Origin: Phycisphaeraceae bacterium
GTDB lineage: Bacteria > Planctomycetota > Phycisphaerae > Phycisphaerales > UBA1924
NCBI GenBank assembly: GCA_021297895.1
Contig: JAJTHN010000010.1
Location: forward strand, 116,807-180,806
Direction of reading: 5' to 3'
Length of the DNA: 64,000 nt
The first letter of the stretch is position 1. Every line of letters begins with the position of its first letter. Of this stretch, positions 1-12,758 are shown in pieces. The position numbers were made by a program, and so were the translations under genes. A model generated the notes under the pieces. The model had not been told where the DNA came from. It saw nothing but the letters and a program-made list of their open reading frames with translations, and searched no databases.

Positions 1-311
1 TCGGGCCCGGAAGCCCGCGGCTCGGGATTGCTCCGCACCGGAGCCCGGTCACCCCGCAAGCTACGCCACGCCCATAACCGCCGCGAGCCGGGAGCCCCCG
101 CCAGAATTCGGGCTCAACTTCCCCAGCTTCTCTTGGCGTTCCTGCCGATATCGTCTACCCTTCACTCGTCGTCAGTCTCACCTGACGCGACCTCCTCGTG
201 GGATCTCGTCTGCGCATGCCGACGAGCGGCGAAGCCTGCGCTCGGCCCCGCTCCCGGTCTGACGCCCACCGCTCGCGCCGATTGCCCGCCTCTCACGCCC
301 AAGGACCCGCC
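1..311. other. Non-coding stretch before first exported-protein gene
   Basis: I see no convincing gene in these bases. The only reading frames are short, arginine/proline-rich shadows of GC-rich DNA. A possible promoter for the gene starting at 312 lies at 133-161. Confidence 0.5.
133..161 (+). promoter_or_regulatory. Candidate promoter for the exported protein at 312
   Basis: TTGGCG at 133-138 and TACCCT at 156-161 are separated by 17 bases. A start about seven bases after the second box would leave a leader of roughly 145 bases. This is only a pattern match, weaker than the TTGCA-type promoters elsewhere in the window. Confidence 0.35.
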
Positions 312-3300
312 ATGTACCAGCCCCTGCTCCGCGCGGCCCGACTGCTGCCCCTGCTCTGCACCCTGCTGGCCCTTGTGCCCGCGGCGCGCGTCCACGCTCA
401 GTACACATTCCCCGCCTTTCCGCCGGTGGCGGGGACGCTCAGCGCGTCGAGTTCCTTCCAGACCTTCACGCTCGATACCGGCGCCGTCCCGGCGGGCACG
501 ACCTACTTCGCGTATCAACTCAGTTTTGAGTGGGAGTTGATCTCCAACGCGCTGCCCGCGAACTGCCGCGTGTTGCTCTCGAGCACCGCGGTGACCTCCG
601 GCACCTCCGCTCCGGCACTGCCGAACTTCGCGTACGCCAACATCACCTCGTTTTCCGTCAACACCGCCGGCGGCATCACCACGGTCTCATCGAATCAGAA
701 CTTCACGGTTCCGTACACCTCGGGCAACCCGCTGCACTTTGTCTTCCGCCAGACAGCCGGGTCCGCCCGCTGGCGCAACGTCGTCCTGACGCTCAGCTCG
801 GGGCTTCCGGCGCCGACCAACGACCGCTGTTCGGGCGCGCTGGTGCTGGATCCGAGCACGTTCCCGCTCGTGACCTCGCCGCAGGCTGTCCGCACCGCGG
901 ATGTCGCACAGAACTTCGATCCGGCCATCGGCTCCAGTTGTCAGCCGGCATCGCGCCGCACGCTCTGGTACACCTTTATCGCGCCGGATGCCGCCTCGTA
1001 CACCGTCAGCACCTGCACCGGCGATGCGCCGCTGGGCACCGTCAGCGACACGATCATCGAGGTTTTCGTCACCGATCCCCTTTTGGGCTGCGCGGCGATC
1101 AACAACGAATCGCGCGTGTCATGCGTCGATGACACCTCCGGCTGCGCCCAGCGCACACGCGCTTCGTTCTTTACGATCCCAGGGGCTCGCTACTTCATCC
1201 AGATCGGTCGCCTCGGCCTCTCCACGCCCTCGACCAGCGAGGTGATGCAGTTCCGTATCGAGCGCACCCAGGCCGCGCCACCGCCGCCGGTCAATCAGGT
1301 GTGCTCCGGCGCCGTGGTCATCAACCCCGCGTCGCTGCCCTTTGTGACCGCGCCGGTTGCGCTCGTGAGTTCCAACATGAACGCCACGCCCGGCATCTCG
1401 TGCGAGGGCTCCAACGAGCGTCCTGTCTGGTTTGCCTTCACGCCCACTGTCACGTCCTACTACGAGTTCTCCACCTGCCAGTCCGATGCGCCGTCGACCA
1501 CGATCATCGACACGGTCATGGGTGTCTTCCGGGCCGAGGAGCCGTGCGACCCCGGCATGGTCCTCGTCGGCTGCAACGACGATTCCTGCGGCCAGCAGGC
1601 CCGCGTCCGCGTCCCGCTCCAGGCCGGGAAGCTGCACTACATCATCATCGCCCGATACGCGCTGACGCCGATAGACGCCACCGAGATCAATGTCCAACTC
1701 CGCGTTTCGCAGTACACACCACCCGCGCCGACCAACGACACGTGCGCGAACGCCATCAGCCTCACCGGGTTCATCCTGCCCATCACCCCTAGCGCGGTGA
1801 ACCCGTTCAACGCTTCGCTCTCGACCGCCGGCGATCCGCCGTTCCCCTGCGCACCGAATGTTGCGCAGACCGTCTGGTACACCTTCGCGCCCGATACGAC
1901 GGGTCAGTATGAGGTCTCCTCCTGCCCCGCCGTCGCGCCCGCGGCCAACATCGCCGACACCGCCATCGCGATCGTTTCCGGCCCGTGCGCCGGACCCTTC
2001 ACCATCATCGCCTGCAACGACAACGACTCGACCAACGATCCGGTGACCAACTGCGGCACCCGGGCCCGTGCACGCGCCACGCTCATCGCCGGCGTGACCT
2101 ATCGCATCGTCATCGGCCGCGCCAACAGCAACATTCCCCCCTCGCCGTTCGAGAACGCGACGCAGATCCGCATCACCCGTGTCGGCAATGCACTCGAAAC
2201 GCCATTTGGCGAAACCGAGCCCAACGACTCTCGCGCGCAGGCCACGCCCGTCACACTCTCGGGCACGCAGGCCATTCAGGGCACGTGCCTCGGATCGGAT
2301 ACCTCCGGCCTGACGACCAGCCAGGACATCTTCCTGCTCTCGCAACCCGCCGCCGCGCCCGTCGACTCGATCACGCGCGTGCGGGTCACCATCTCCTCGC
2401 TCACCCCGGGTCACACGCTCGAACTGCTCGGCCGCTCGCAACTCGACGGAGTCATCGGCGCGGATCCGACGAGCAACCCCGCGCTCGATGAGGTCGTGCT
2501 GGCCGCGTCCTCGACCGGCGTTATGACTTACTACCAACTGCCGGGAGGCGCCTCCCCCGCGTACCTCCGGGTCCGCGGCAATACGACCACCAGTCTGCCC
2601 TACACACTGACCATCTCCCGCACCGACTTGCCCGCCCCCGCGCTGAGCGCCAACCTCCGCTCGGGTACCGTGATCTTCTCGACGCAGGGCCGCACGGGTG
2701 CCGACACCGAACTCTGGCTCTTTGACACGAACTTCGTCCCGCTCGTCGGCATGGGCAACGACGATGAGTCTCCGCTCTCCGGCGGCAGCGGCACCACCGG
2801 CCAGTCGCGCCTGGTCCGCACGCTCGACCCGGGCCAGTACATCCTCGTCGTCGCCCCGGCAAATCTGGCCCACACCCTGCCCTCGCCCAGCGACGACGAT
2901 CAGCGGTCCCGTCCTGTCCTTGATGTTCCCGGTGTGCTGGCGGTCGGCGGTGGCAACTCCGGCCCCGGCCCGTTCGTCCTGAACACGGCGATCACCGACA
3001 GCATCGCAACGACCGAATTGACCGCGACCGCGAGCAGCGCCACGGACCTTGCGATGTTCCGCATCGTCGTTGATACCCCGACGCTCCCGGGCTGCTCGCC
3101 CGCCGATATCGCCAACACCGACGGCGACCCGGTCTCGGACAACGTTCTGGACAACGGCGACTTCATCCTGTTCTTCCAGGCCTTCTTCGCCGATCCAACC
3201 GATCCGCTCAGCCCTCGCGCCGACATCGCCAACACCGATGCGGAGGTCGCTCCCGTCTGGCCCGCCGGCACCCCTTCGGGCGGCCCCGATGGTGTGATCG

Positions 3301-3353
3301 ACAACGGCGACTTCATCGCCTTCTTCACCTTCTTCTTCCAGGCCTGCTTCTGA
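312..3353 (+). CDS. Giant exported repeat protein with C-terminal DNGDF tandem domain
   Basis: A secreted or surface protein of 1013 residues; its biochemical role is unknown. I start it at ATG 312 rather than at an upstream in-frame start because residues 1-29 then form a classic signal peptide ending in ARVHA. Residues about 30-165 form a unique N-terminal domain, which the protein at 55116 shares (both mature proteins begin QYxFPxF). Three repeats follow, starting near residues 168, 326 and 472, each with the pattern NDxC...WYxFxPxxxxxYxxSTC...CNDD...AGxxYxIxIGR. A single EPNDS module begins near residue 633. From about residue 926 comes the duplicated ADIANT/DNGDF..FF..FF domain, each copy with a Ca-loop-like acidic stretch, ending QACF. 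No catalytic motif is visible. The gene converges on clpB, with only 15 bases between the two stops. Confidence 0.85.
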   Translation: MYQPLLRAARLLPLLCTLLALVPAARVHAQYTFPAFPPVAGTLSASSSFQTFTLDTGAVPAGTTYFAYQLSFEWELISNALPANCRVLLSSTAVTSGTSAPALPNFAYANITSFSVNTAGGITTVSSNQNFTVPYTSGNPLHFVFRQTAGSARWRNVVLTLSSGLPAPTNDRCSGALVLDPSTFPLVTSPQAVRTADVAQNFDPAIGSSCQPASRRTLWYTFIAPDAASYTVSTCTGDAPLGTVSDTIIEVFVTDPLLGCAAINNESRVSCVDDTSGCAQRTRASFFTIPGARYFIQIGRLGLSTPSTSEVMQFRIERTQAAPPPPVNQVCSGAVVINPASLPFVTAPVALVSSNMNATPGISCEGSNERPVWFAFTPTVTSYYEFSTCQSDAPSTTIIDTVMGVFRAEEPCDPGMVLVGCNDDSCGQQARVRVPLQAGKLHYIIIARYALTPIDATEINVQLRVSQYTPPAPTNDTCANAISLTGFILPITPSAVNPFNASLSTAGDPPFPCAPNVAQTVWYTFAPDTTGQYEVSSCPAVAPAANIADTAIAIVSGPCAGPFTIIACNDNDSTNDPVTNCGTRARARATLIAGVTYRIVIGRANSNIPPSPFENATQIRITRVGNALETPFGETEPNDSRAQATPVTLSGTQAIQGTCLGSDTSGLTTSQDIFLLSQPAAAPVDSITRVRVTISSLTPGHTLELLGRSQLDGVIGADPTSNPALDEVVLAASSTGVMTYYQLPGGASPAYLRVRGNTTTSLPYTLTISRTDLPAPALSANLRSGTVIFSTQGRTGADTELWLFDTNFVPLVGMGNDDESPLSGGSGTTGQSRLVRTLDPGQYILVVAPANLAHTLPSPSDDDQRSRPVLDVPGVLAVGGGNSGPGPFVLNTAITDSIATTELTATASSATDLAMFRIVVDTPTLPGCSPADIANTDGDPVSDNVLDNGDFILFFQAFFADPTDPLSPRADIANTDAEVAPVWPAGTPSGGPDGVIDNGDFIAFFTFFFQACF

Positions 3354-3368
3354 GTCCTTCGCCGCCGA

Positions 3369-6149
<2,781 letters not shown>

Positions 6150-6436
6150 AAGGACTCCTGACTTCCCGGCAACATTTACACACCGGGCGTGATGGACAAG
6201 GGGCAAGGGGCGCGCCAGCCCTGCAAGCGAAGGAGGAAGTGATCTCGACAGGAGAAGCCCGCATGATCGTCGCACAATCGCAGCAAATGACATTGATATC
6301 GCGATCAGTCTGTATGTTTGTGCTGTGTTTGGTTTGGGGTCGTTGGTTGTTGATTCGTGTGTACAGCGTCGTGGAGCCGCCCGGCCTGCCGGGATGACAG
6401 CCCGCCGCGGCTTGGCGCCCCGGTAGGCTCCGCGGC

Positions 6437-9358
6437 ATGGCTGAACTCGCAAGCGATCGGATCGCGGCGATGGTCCGCCGGGCGGCGGGCTTGGCGGTCG
6501 CATTGGTGACCTCCGCCGCGCCCGCGCAGGTCGTCACTTTCGAAGCCGAACCCAACGAGACACGATCACGGGCGACGCTCATCGCCTCGATGTCGCCCGG
6601 TGATGAACTCCGCGGCTCATCGGGAGGTGCCAGCGACAGCCCCGGAGCCGCATCGCTCGATCTCTTCCGCGTACTCACTACGCCGGGGCCAGCGGGCAGC
6701 GCGGTGTACCGCTATCGCCTCGAGCCCGTCTCAACGCCGGGGGGCAACGTGTCCATCCGCGGCCTCAATCAGTCCGGCGGCAACGGCGCGCCCGGCGTGA
6801 TTTCGACCGCCGACCGCGTCGCGCAGACCGCCAACGCCGCTGCGACCGGCACACTCCCCGCACGCACCGTTCAGTGGTTCGGCTTCGGCGCAGCCAGCGA
6901 GGTGTATGTGCAGGTCACTGGCACCTCGACCTCTCCCGGCGCGTACGCGCTGGTTCTCCGGCGCGAGCCCGTCGCGCTGGCGGATGCCGGTACCGTCGCC
7001 CCGGGAAGTGTGCGACTGCGTGTACTCCCCGGCACCGCGACGCAGGTCGCCGATACCGCCGTCTGGGTGCTCGACACTTCGGGTCAGGCCGTCGCGGCGA
7101 TGGGCAACGATGACCCTTGGCCCGTTCCGAGCGTCTCGCCGAGGCTCGCATCGGTCACGCGCACGATGGCGGCGGGCGAGTACCTTGTCGCCGTCGCCCC
7201 CGGGCCGGTCCGCCACTCGTCGGCCGGCGCGGCTGACGATGCGTTCGTCACCGCCAATGCGCGGCTGGACTTCCCACGCACGGTCGTTGGTGGCGCGAGC
7301 ACGCCCGGGCCGACCTTTGGTACCGGCGGCGAACTCACCCTCGAGATCACGCACGCCGGCGGTGTGCGGACCGTACCCATCAACATCCCAGGTGCGTTCG
7401 AGGTGGGGTTTGCGCGCTTGACCGTCGGCGGCGCGGTCTCGGTTCCGCCCAGTGTCGCACAGGTCGGAGACGCGTGGACGTTGCCCGAGCCCGCAGCGCA
7501 GGCCGCGACGCTGAGTGTCCGCGTCACACCGGGCGCATCGCCCGCCAGCAGCGGGGCGTTCGGCGTAGTTGCGGATCTCTCCGGCATCGGGCTCGGCACG
7601 GTCGAAATGCTCCCGCGAGCCGACGGCGTGACGTTCGATCTCCCCGCCGGACTTATCCCGCCGAGTGGCCAGGCCCCCGGCACGCGGAGCGTGGGGCTGG
7701 TCGTGCGAGAACTCGATTCGCCGTGGCGAACCGGCGCGGCGTCGGCCGTGCTGAATGTTGGAGATGTCCGCTCGCGCTGCGCCGGCGCGGGAAGCATCGA
7801 CGGTTCGTCGTTGACCGACGGCTCGGGAACCGTCATTTCCATGGGGAGCATGGCTCACGTTCCGCCGGGAGGCGAGCGTCAACTCTGGCAGCGGATCATC
7901 GCCAACGCCTGCGGCACATGGACCCTCCGCACTTGCCCGAGTCTGACGAGCACGCAACTGGCCGCGGTGGGCCTGCGCGTGCTCGAGCACGTGCCGGGCT
8001 GCTCCTCCGCCGGGAGATTGATCGCGCAGTTCGACCCATCGCGCGACTCTTCGGACAGTTCGTGCGCCGGTCATGGCACCGTGCGCGTCGCCTTTGAGCC
8101 CGGGCGCGAGTACAGCATCGTTGCGTTCGTGCCTGAAGGCAGCCCCACACCGGCGAACGCGTCCGCGGTCTCCGTGCGACTCGACTTTGCCGCCGACGGG
8201 TCGCCGCAGGAGTTGCCCGAGCCGCCGCCCGGAGATTGGAGCGAGTGGGAGCCCAACGGCCAATCGTGGAACGCCAACAGCGTGCTGCTGTTCGATGGAG
8301 CAGGGGTCATCGGTCGCACCACCGGTGGTGATGAAGGCCCGTGCGCGGGGCCGACAACGATCGACCGATTCCGCGTGCAGGTTCAGGTCGCGGCCCCGAT
8401 CGCGCGCGTGCGAGCGATGCGCACGAGCACCGGGCCGCAGGTGCTCCGCCTTCTCGGCGCTCGCCGCGTCGATGGCCAGCAGAGCACAGACCCCGCGACG
8501 CTCGGCGAGAGCGCCAATGACGGCGTGGTGTGGTACACCCTTGGTCAGTTCGCCGGCGCGGCGATGGACCTCGCCGTGAGCGGGCCGCCGGGCGGGCCGG
8601 GAGCTGTGATCGGCGTGGACAACGAGGTTTATCGCTTCGGTGTGAACATCGCCCCCGTGACGATGATCGATGGGCCGACGGTTGGGCCGGGGGCGCTGCG
8701 ACTTCGCACCGAGGCGCCGGCAGGCGCGGTCGGCGGCATTGATGCCGCTATCGCGGTCCTGAATCCCGACGGCACGCTCATCACGGGCTGGACCAACGAG
8801 GACGCGATCGGCGCGACTGATGGCCGCAGCGCGATCGAGCGACAGGCTTCTGTCGGTCAGTACATCGTCGCCGTGGCCCTTGGTGGGCTCGCCCACGGCG
8901 ACCTCTCCGCGGTTGATGAAGGGCGACGCGACGGCACGATGGCCCTCTCCAGCGCGCTGCTCATCCCGCGTCAGAACGCGGCACAAGTCCCCGCTGAAGT
9001 CGTGCTCTGCGTGGGCGACCGCCCGACTGATCGGTTCGCGCTGACGCTCGGGCCGGGGCAGGAGATTGCGTTTGTCCGCGTGAGCGTCGATGAGCGGGGC
9101 CCGGGCTCTGAGGGCTGCTCGCCCGCGGACATCGCCAATACCGACGGCGAGGTCCCGCCCGATGGCCGGGTCGACAACGGCGACTTCGCGCTGTTTTTCA
9201 TCGGGTTCTTCGCCGACGAAGGCGACCCGACTCGCATGAACTCCGACATTGCGGATACCGATGGCCAGACACGCGGCGATGGCGGTGGGCCCGATGGCAC
9301 TGTTGATAACGGCGACTTCAGCGCGTTCTTCGTGTGGTTCTTCGAGGGGTGCGGCTGA
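6437..9358 (+). CDS. Giant exported EPN-module protein with DNGDF tandem domain
   Basis: Exported protein of 973 residues with no recognisable enzyme motif. Start ATG 6437 gives a short basic N-terminus and a hydrophobic run ending TSAAPAQ, a plausible signal peptide; ATG 6471 is an alternative that starts directly at MVRRAAG. Mature residues begin with an EAEPNETRSRAT module like the EPNxxKA module of the proteins at 9668, 51743 and 59842. A second EPN-like module (EWEPNGQSWNANS) begins near residue 605. The C-terminus (from about 895) is the duplicated ADIANTDG...DNGDF..FF domain ending GCG. There is no Shine-Dalgarno sequence before the start, but TAGGCT lies at 6424-6429, so the mRNA may be leaderless. 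The gene is divergent from clpB. Confidence 0.82.
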   Translation: MAELASDRIAAMVRRAAGLAVALVTSAAPAQVVTFEAEPNETRSRATLIASMSPGDELRGSSGGASDSPGAASLDLFRVLTTPGPAGSAVYRYRLEPVSTPGGNVSIRGLNQSGGNGAPGVISTADRVAQTANAAATGTLPARTVQWFGFGAASEVYVQVTGTSTSPGAYALVLRREPVALADAGTVAPGSVRLRVLPGTATQVADTAVWVLDTSGQAVAAMGNDDPWPVPSVSPRLASVTRTMAAGEYLVAVAPGPVRHSSAGAADDAFVTANARLDFPRTVVGGASTPGPTFGTGGELTLEITHAGGVRTVPINIPGAFEVGFARLTVGGAVSVPPSVAQVGDAWTLPEPAAQAATLSVRVTPGASPASSGAFGVVADLSGIGLGTVEMLPRADGVTFDLPAGLIPPSGQAPGTRSVGLVVRELDSPWRTGAASAVLNVGDVRSRCAGAGSIDGSSLTDGSGTVISMGSMAHVPPGGERQLWQRIIANACGTWTLRTCPSLTSTQLAAVGLRVLEHVPGCSSAGRLIAQFDPSRDSSDSSCAGHGTVRVAFEPGREYSIVAFVPEGSPTPANASAVSVRLDFAADGSPQELPEPPPGDWSEWEPNGQSWNANSVLLFDGAGVIGRTTGGDEGPCAGPTTIDRFRVQVQVAAPIARVRAMRTSTGPQVLRLLGARRVDGQQSTDPATLGESANDGVVWYTLGQFAGAAMDLAVSGPPGGPGAVIGVDNEVYRFGVNIAPVTMIDGPTVGPGALRLRTEAPAGAVGGIDAAIAVLNPDGTLITGWTNEDAIGATDGRSAIERQASVGQYIVAVALGGLAHGDLSAVDEGRRDGTMALSSALLIPRQNAAQVPAEVVLCVGDRPTDRFALTLGPGQEIAFVRVSVDERGPGSEGCSPADIANTDGEVPPDGRVDNGDFALFFIGFFADEGDPTRMNSDIADTDGQTRGDGGGPDGTVDNGDFSAFFVWFFEGCG

Positions 9359-9488
9359 GCAAGGTTCTGAAGGATGAACGATGCGCGATGCGGAGGAAAG
9401 GGCTTGAACTACAGGACTTCCCGCGTGTGCGAGTGATTGAGCGCTCGGGGAACTCGCGTGATTTGGGGGGTTTGGGCGATTTGCCGTC

Positions 9489-9508
9489 ACGTTTTCCGAA
9501 CGAAACGT
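9489..9508. promoter_or_regulatory. Inverted repeat abutting the -35 box (possible operator)
   Basis: ACGTTT and AAACGT are perfect 6-base arms around an 8-base spacer. The right arm ends at the base before the TTGCAG -35 box at 9509, a position typical of operators or activator sites. No regulator is assigned. Confidence 0.35.
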
Positions 9509-9536
9509 TTGCAGAGTGAGTATCAACGAGTATGCT
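9509..9536 (+). promoter_or_regulatory. Promoter TTGCAG-16-TATGCT
   Basis: TTGCAG (9509-9514) and TATGCT (9531-9536) are separated by exactly 16 bases, the same box type and spacing seen at 20617-20676, 54954 and 59669. It would give a leader of about 125 bases for the gene at 9668. The rest of the gap 9359-9667 shows no gene. Confidence 0.6.
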
Positions 9537-9667
9537 GTCAGGTCACTTCTCATCCTTTACCCGAAATCTTGGGCAATGGATCGGGAACGTATCGGTGTGT
9601 GTGGGTCGCATACTCGTGTGGTGTGTAGCGGGCGTTGCCCGCGATGCTGTTTTTTCTGGAGGTTTTC

Positions 9668-12508
9668 ATGAATTGGGATCGCAAGTTGACAGTGATGGCG
9701 GTCATGGCCGCCGCGTTCGCGCCGCTGAGCGCGATGGGGCAGACGGCCGAAGTCGAGCCGAATGACAACAAGGGCTCGGCGACGCTCGTCACGCTGACCG
9801 GCCCCGGGCCGGCGTTCACCGGTGTTTCGACCGGTGCGAGCACGACGGTCACGGGCCTCACCAGCGCCGACTACTTCAGGATCAAGATGCCCGCCGCCGC
9901 CGCGGGCATCTATCGCAATCGCCTTCAGTTGACTCCGGCTGCGGGCTATGCGTTCACCGTTCGCGGTGTGTCTCAGACCGGTGCCGGCGGCACTCCCGGC
10001 TCGATCAATGTCGGCACCGACTTGACGATCCAGACCGCTCAGGCCGCGGCCCTGGGCTCTCTGCCCGCCCGCACGCTCGAGTGGATCGGTTTCGGTAAGG
10101 GCGAGGAGCTTTACGTTCGCGTGACCGGCGGTGCGACCACCACCGGCACGTACACGGCCACACTGCTTGCCCCGACCGCAGTGACGCCGGTTGTCGCTCC
10201 GACCTCGATCTCCGAGGGTTCGATCCGCATCAGCGACATCACCGGTGCGAACTTCGACAGCACCATGTGGGTATACGACTCGAACTTCAATGCCATCGCG
10301 GGCTTTGGCAATGACGATCCATTCCCTGTTCCGGCGACCAATGATTTCAGCGCCGCGTTTACGCGGACGTTTACCCCCGGCACGTACTACCTCGCCTACA
10401 GCCGGTGGTACTTGGCCAATGATCAGGCCAAGGCCACGGACGATGACTTCGGGGCTAATCGATTGGATTTCCCGAACGCCATCGTGGCGAACAGTGCGAC
10501 GGCGACCGCGATCAACAACACGATCCAACTCCAGAATGCGTCGCTGGGTCAGACGGTCTCCGTGACCGTTCCGTTGACCGGCGCGTTCGCGGTGTCTCTG
10601 GTCCAGTTTGACGTCGCGGCCAGTGTGGTCCCGACGCCCCCGACGGTCGCTGGCGTGATCGATCCCTCCGGCGGCTTCGCCGGCGACACGGTCCTCATCA
10701 ACGCGACGGTGACCCCCGGCACCAACACCGCGACCACCGGTCACACGGTGACGGCCGACTTCAGCAGCCTGACCGGCGGCTCGCTGATCACGCTGACCGA
10801 CTCCGGCGACAACCTCACCTTCAACGCTCCGCCCACGGCCATCCCCGCCGGCGCGGCCCCGGGCACCTACAGCATCCCCTTCACCGTCACTTCGAGCGAT
10901 GCTCGTACCAGCACCAGCAACTTTGACCTGGTCGTCTACCTGCCCAACGCCCGGTGCGAGGGTGCGATCGACATCTCCGCCGAGACGTTCCCGCACCTGA
11001 CCGCTCCGGTGAGCCTGGCTCAGGCCGACCCGGCGCTGAGCGGCTTCTTCCCGGACGACGCGTTCTTCGGCTTGCCTCAGGGCAGCAACGCGGTGTTCTA
11101 CAAGGTCGTTCCGACCGAGTGCGGCGAGTGGACGTTCTCGGTCTGCTCCTCCGCCTCGGGCACCACGGTTCTGGACACTGTCCTGAGCGTCGTCGAGGCT
11201 CCCACGGGCTGCTCCGGCCCGCTCACCCTCGTCGCGTTCAACGATGAGGGTTGCGGCACCGGCTCCTCGCAGAGCAGCCTCACCGCCGTGCTCAACCCCG
11301 GCTCCACGTACTTCGTGGTTATCGGCAACTACTTCCTCGCCGATGCCCCGGAAGCCCCGGATGATCTGGTCCAGCTCTCGGCCTCCTTCACAGCTTTGCC
11401 CCCGTCCACGACTCTTCCCCCGGCTCCCGTCGGCTTCGTCAACGAGAATGCCGAGCCCAACAGCGTCGCGGCCAACGAGACGGTTGCGAACGTCGGCCCC
11501 GGTGGCGGCGTGATCGGCGTGACGACCGGTGATGCCGACTCGACCTGCGACACCGATCAGAGCAGCGATCGCTTCCGCATCAACCTGCCCGCCCCCAACG
11601 GTCTGCTCCGGTATCGCGCGACGATCTCGTCGCCGACAGACGGCCAGACGATGTTCCTTGTTCGCGACGCACAGATTGCGGGCATTCGTAGCGCTGATGA
11701 AGTGTTCACGGCCAGCACCTCGACGGCTCTGCCGCGAACGCTGCAGTGGTACGCCTCGGGCAATGCGCCCACGAGCATCCGCATCATCGTGATCGGAACC
11801 GCCGCGACGACCTCGCCCTATACCATCACGCTTTCGGCCGAGGCCGTGACCGTCGAGGAGCCCTTCATCGCGGTCGCGCCGGGCACGGTGACCCTGACGA
11901 CCCGGCCGGCGACGACCGACACGGGCATCATCGTCCTGGACAGCAACTACAACGAGATCCCGGACTTTGTCAATGAGGACGAGCCCGCTCCGGGCACGTC
12001 GCAGGCTGCCTCGCTGACCCGCGAGTTCGCCGCGGGCACCTACTTCATCGGCGTCTCCAACTTCCGCACCACCAACAGCCAGACCGCGCCTCTTGATGAT
12101 TCGTGGCGTACCGGTTCAATCTCGCAGTTCCCGGGTATCTCCATGAACACCTCGACGGCGGTCGGCGTCGCCCTTCCCCTGCGAGTGACCGATTCGCTGG
12201 CAGCAACGCAGACGGCCGCCCTGACCAAGGCCGGCGTCTACGACATCGTCTGGGTCCGCCTGGACGTTGGCAGCACGACGCCCGGCTGCGGCCCGGCCGA
12301 CATCGCCAACACCGACGGTGATCCGGGTGCCGACGGCGCCGTGGACAACGGTGACTTCACGCTCTTCTTCGCCGCCTTCTTCGCCAATGACCTGGTTGCC
12401 GACATCGCCAACACCGACGGCGACCCGACCCCGGACGGCGCTATCGACAACGGCGACTTCACGCTCTTCTTCGCCGCCTTCTTCACCAACCCCTGCAATC
12501 CGAACTGA
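9668..12508 (+). CDS. Giant exported EPN-module protein with compact DNGDF tandem domain
   Basis: Exported protein of 946 residues. ATG 9668 is chosen because GGAGG sits five bases upstream and the product then begins with a signal peptide ending SAMGQ; a start 33 bases earlier would add eleven residues ahead of it. The mature protein opens with EVEPNDNKGSAT and then the signature TSADYFRIKMPAAAAGIYRNRLQL, shared with the proteins at 51743 and 59842. In the middle (about 430-580) is a cysteine-containing WTFSVCSS...GTSYFVVIGN-like unit related to the NDxC repeats. A second EPN module follows near 595. The C-terminal domain has two nearly identical halves (DNGDFTLFFAAFF in both) and is the shortest version in the window. 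A strong terminator follows at 12536. Confidence 0.87.
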   Translation: MNWDRKLTVMAVMAAAFAPLSAMGQTAEVEPNDNKGSATLVTLTGPGPAFTGVSTGASTTVTGLTSADYFRIKMPAAAAGIYRNRLQLTPAAGYAFTVRGVSQTGAGGTPGSINVGTDLTIQTAQAAALGSLPARTLEWIGFGKGEELYVRVTGGATTTGTYTATLLAPTAVTPVVAPTSISEGSIRISDITGANFDSTMWVYDSNFNAIAGFGNDDPFPVPATNDFSAAFTRTFTPGTYYLAYSRWYLANDQAKATDDDFGANRLDFPNAIVANSATATAINNTIQLQNASLGQTVSVTVPLTGAFAVSLVQFDVAASVVPTPPTVAGVIDPSGGFAGDTVLINATVTPGTNTATTGHTVTADFSSLTGGSLITLTDSGDNLTFNAPPTAIPAGAAPGTYSIPFTVTSSDARTSTSNFDLVVYLPNARCEGAIDISAETFPHLTAPVSLAQADPALSGFFPDDAFFGLPQGSNAVFYKVVPTECGEWTFSVCSSASGTTVLDTVLSVVEAPTGCSGPLTLVAFNDEGCGTGSSQSSLTAVLNPGSTYFVVIGNYFLADAPEAPDDLVQLSASFTALPPSTTLPPAPVGFVNENAEPNSVAANETVANVGPGGGVIGVTTGDADSTCDTDQSSDRFRINLPAPNGLLRYRATISSPTDGQTMFLVRDAQIAGIRSADEVFTASTSTALPRTLQWYASGNAPTSIRIIVIGTAATTSPYTITLSAEAVTVEEPFIAVAPGTVTLTTRPATTDTGIIVLDSNYNEIPDFVNEDEPAPGTSQAASLTREFAAGTYFIGVSNFRTTNSQTAPLDDSWRTGSISQFPGISMNTSTAVGVALPLRVTDSLAATQTAALTKAGVYDIVWVRLDVGSTTPGCGPADIANTDGDPGADGAVDNGDFTLFFAAFFANDLVADIANTDGDPTPDGAIDNGDFTLFFAAFFTNPCNPN

Positions 12509-12535
12509 TTGATGGGTCTATCGAGTTGAGTTTCT

Positions 12536-12572
12536 CGGACGCCCCGGTTTGCCCCGGGGCGTCCGCTTTTTT
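12536..12572 (+). terminator. Rho-independent terminator
   Basis: Perfect 12-bp stem (arms 12536-12547 and 12554-12565) with a 6-base loop, followed by C and six T. It lies 28 bases after the stop of the exported protein and its T-run overlaps the candidate lepA -35 box. Confidence 0.9.
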
Positions 12573-12599
12573 GGGCCCCTCGCCCGGGGCTCCTACACT
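12571..12599 (+). promoter_or_regulatory. Candidate lepA promoter
   Basis: TTGGGC (12571-12576) and TACACT (12594-12599) with a 17-base spacer, about 160 bases before the lepA start. Position directly after the upstream terminator supports it. Confidence 0.45.
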
Positions 12600-12758
12600 T
12601 GAGCGTACACCTTCAGCGCGTCGGGAGGCCGGCGTCGGCGCTCGATCGGGTCCGCCCGTCGAGCCCAGCGCAGGCGTTGCCCGACCGCTCCATCCTCCGC
12701 CGGGATACGCCCGTCCACCCCGGGCGGACCATCCCCGCGACTGTCGGCGTCAATACCC

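Noticed and set aside
6150..6436. Heat-shock promoter or CIRCE element for clpB
   Set aside because: No CIRCE dyad; TTGTCC...TAAATG has a 15-base spacer and no fit to sigma-32 sequences.
6731..9553. 940-codon minus-strand frame opposite the protein at 6437
   Set aside because: Shadow of the plus-strand gene, which has the signal peptide and shared tail.
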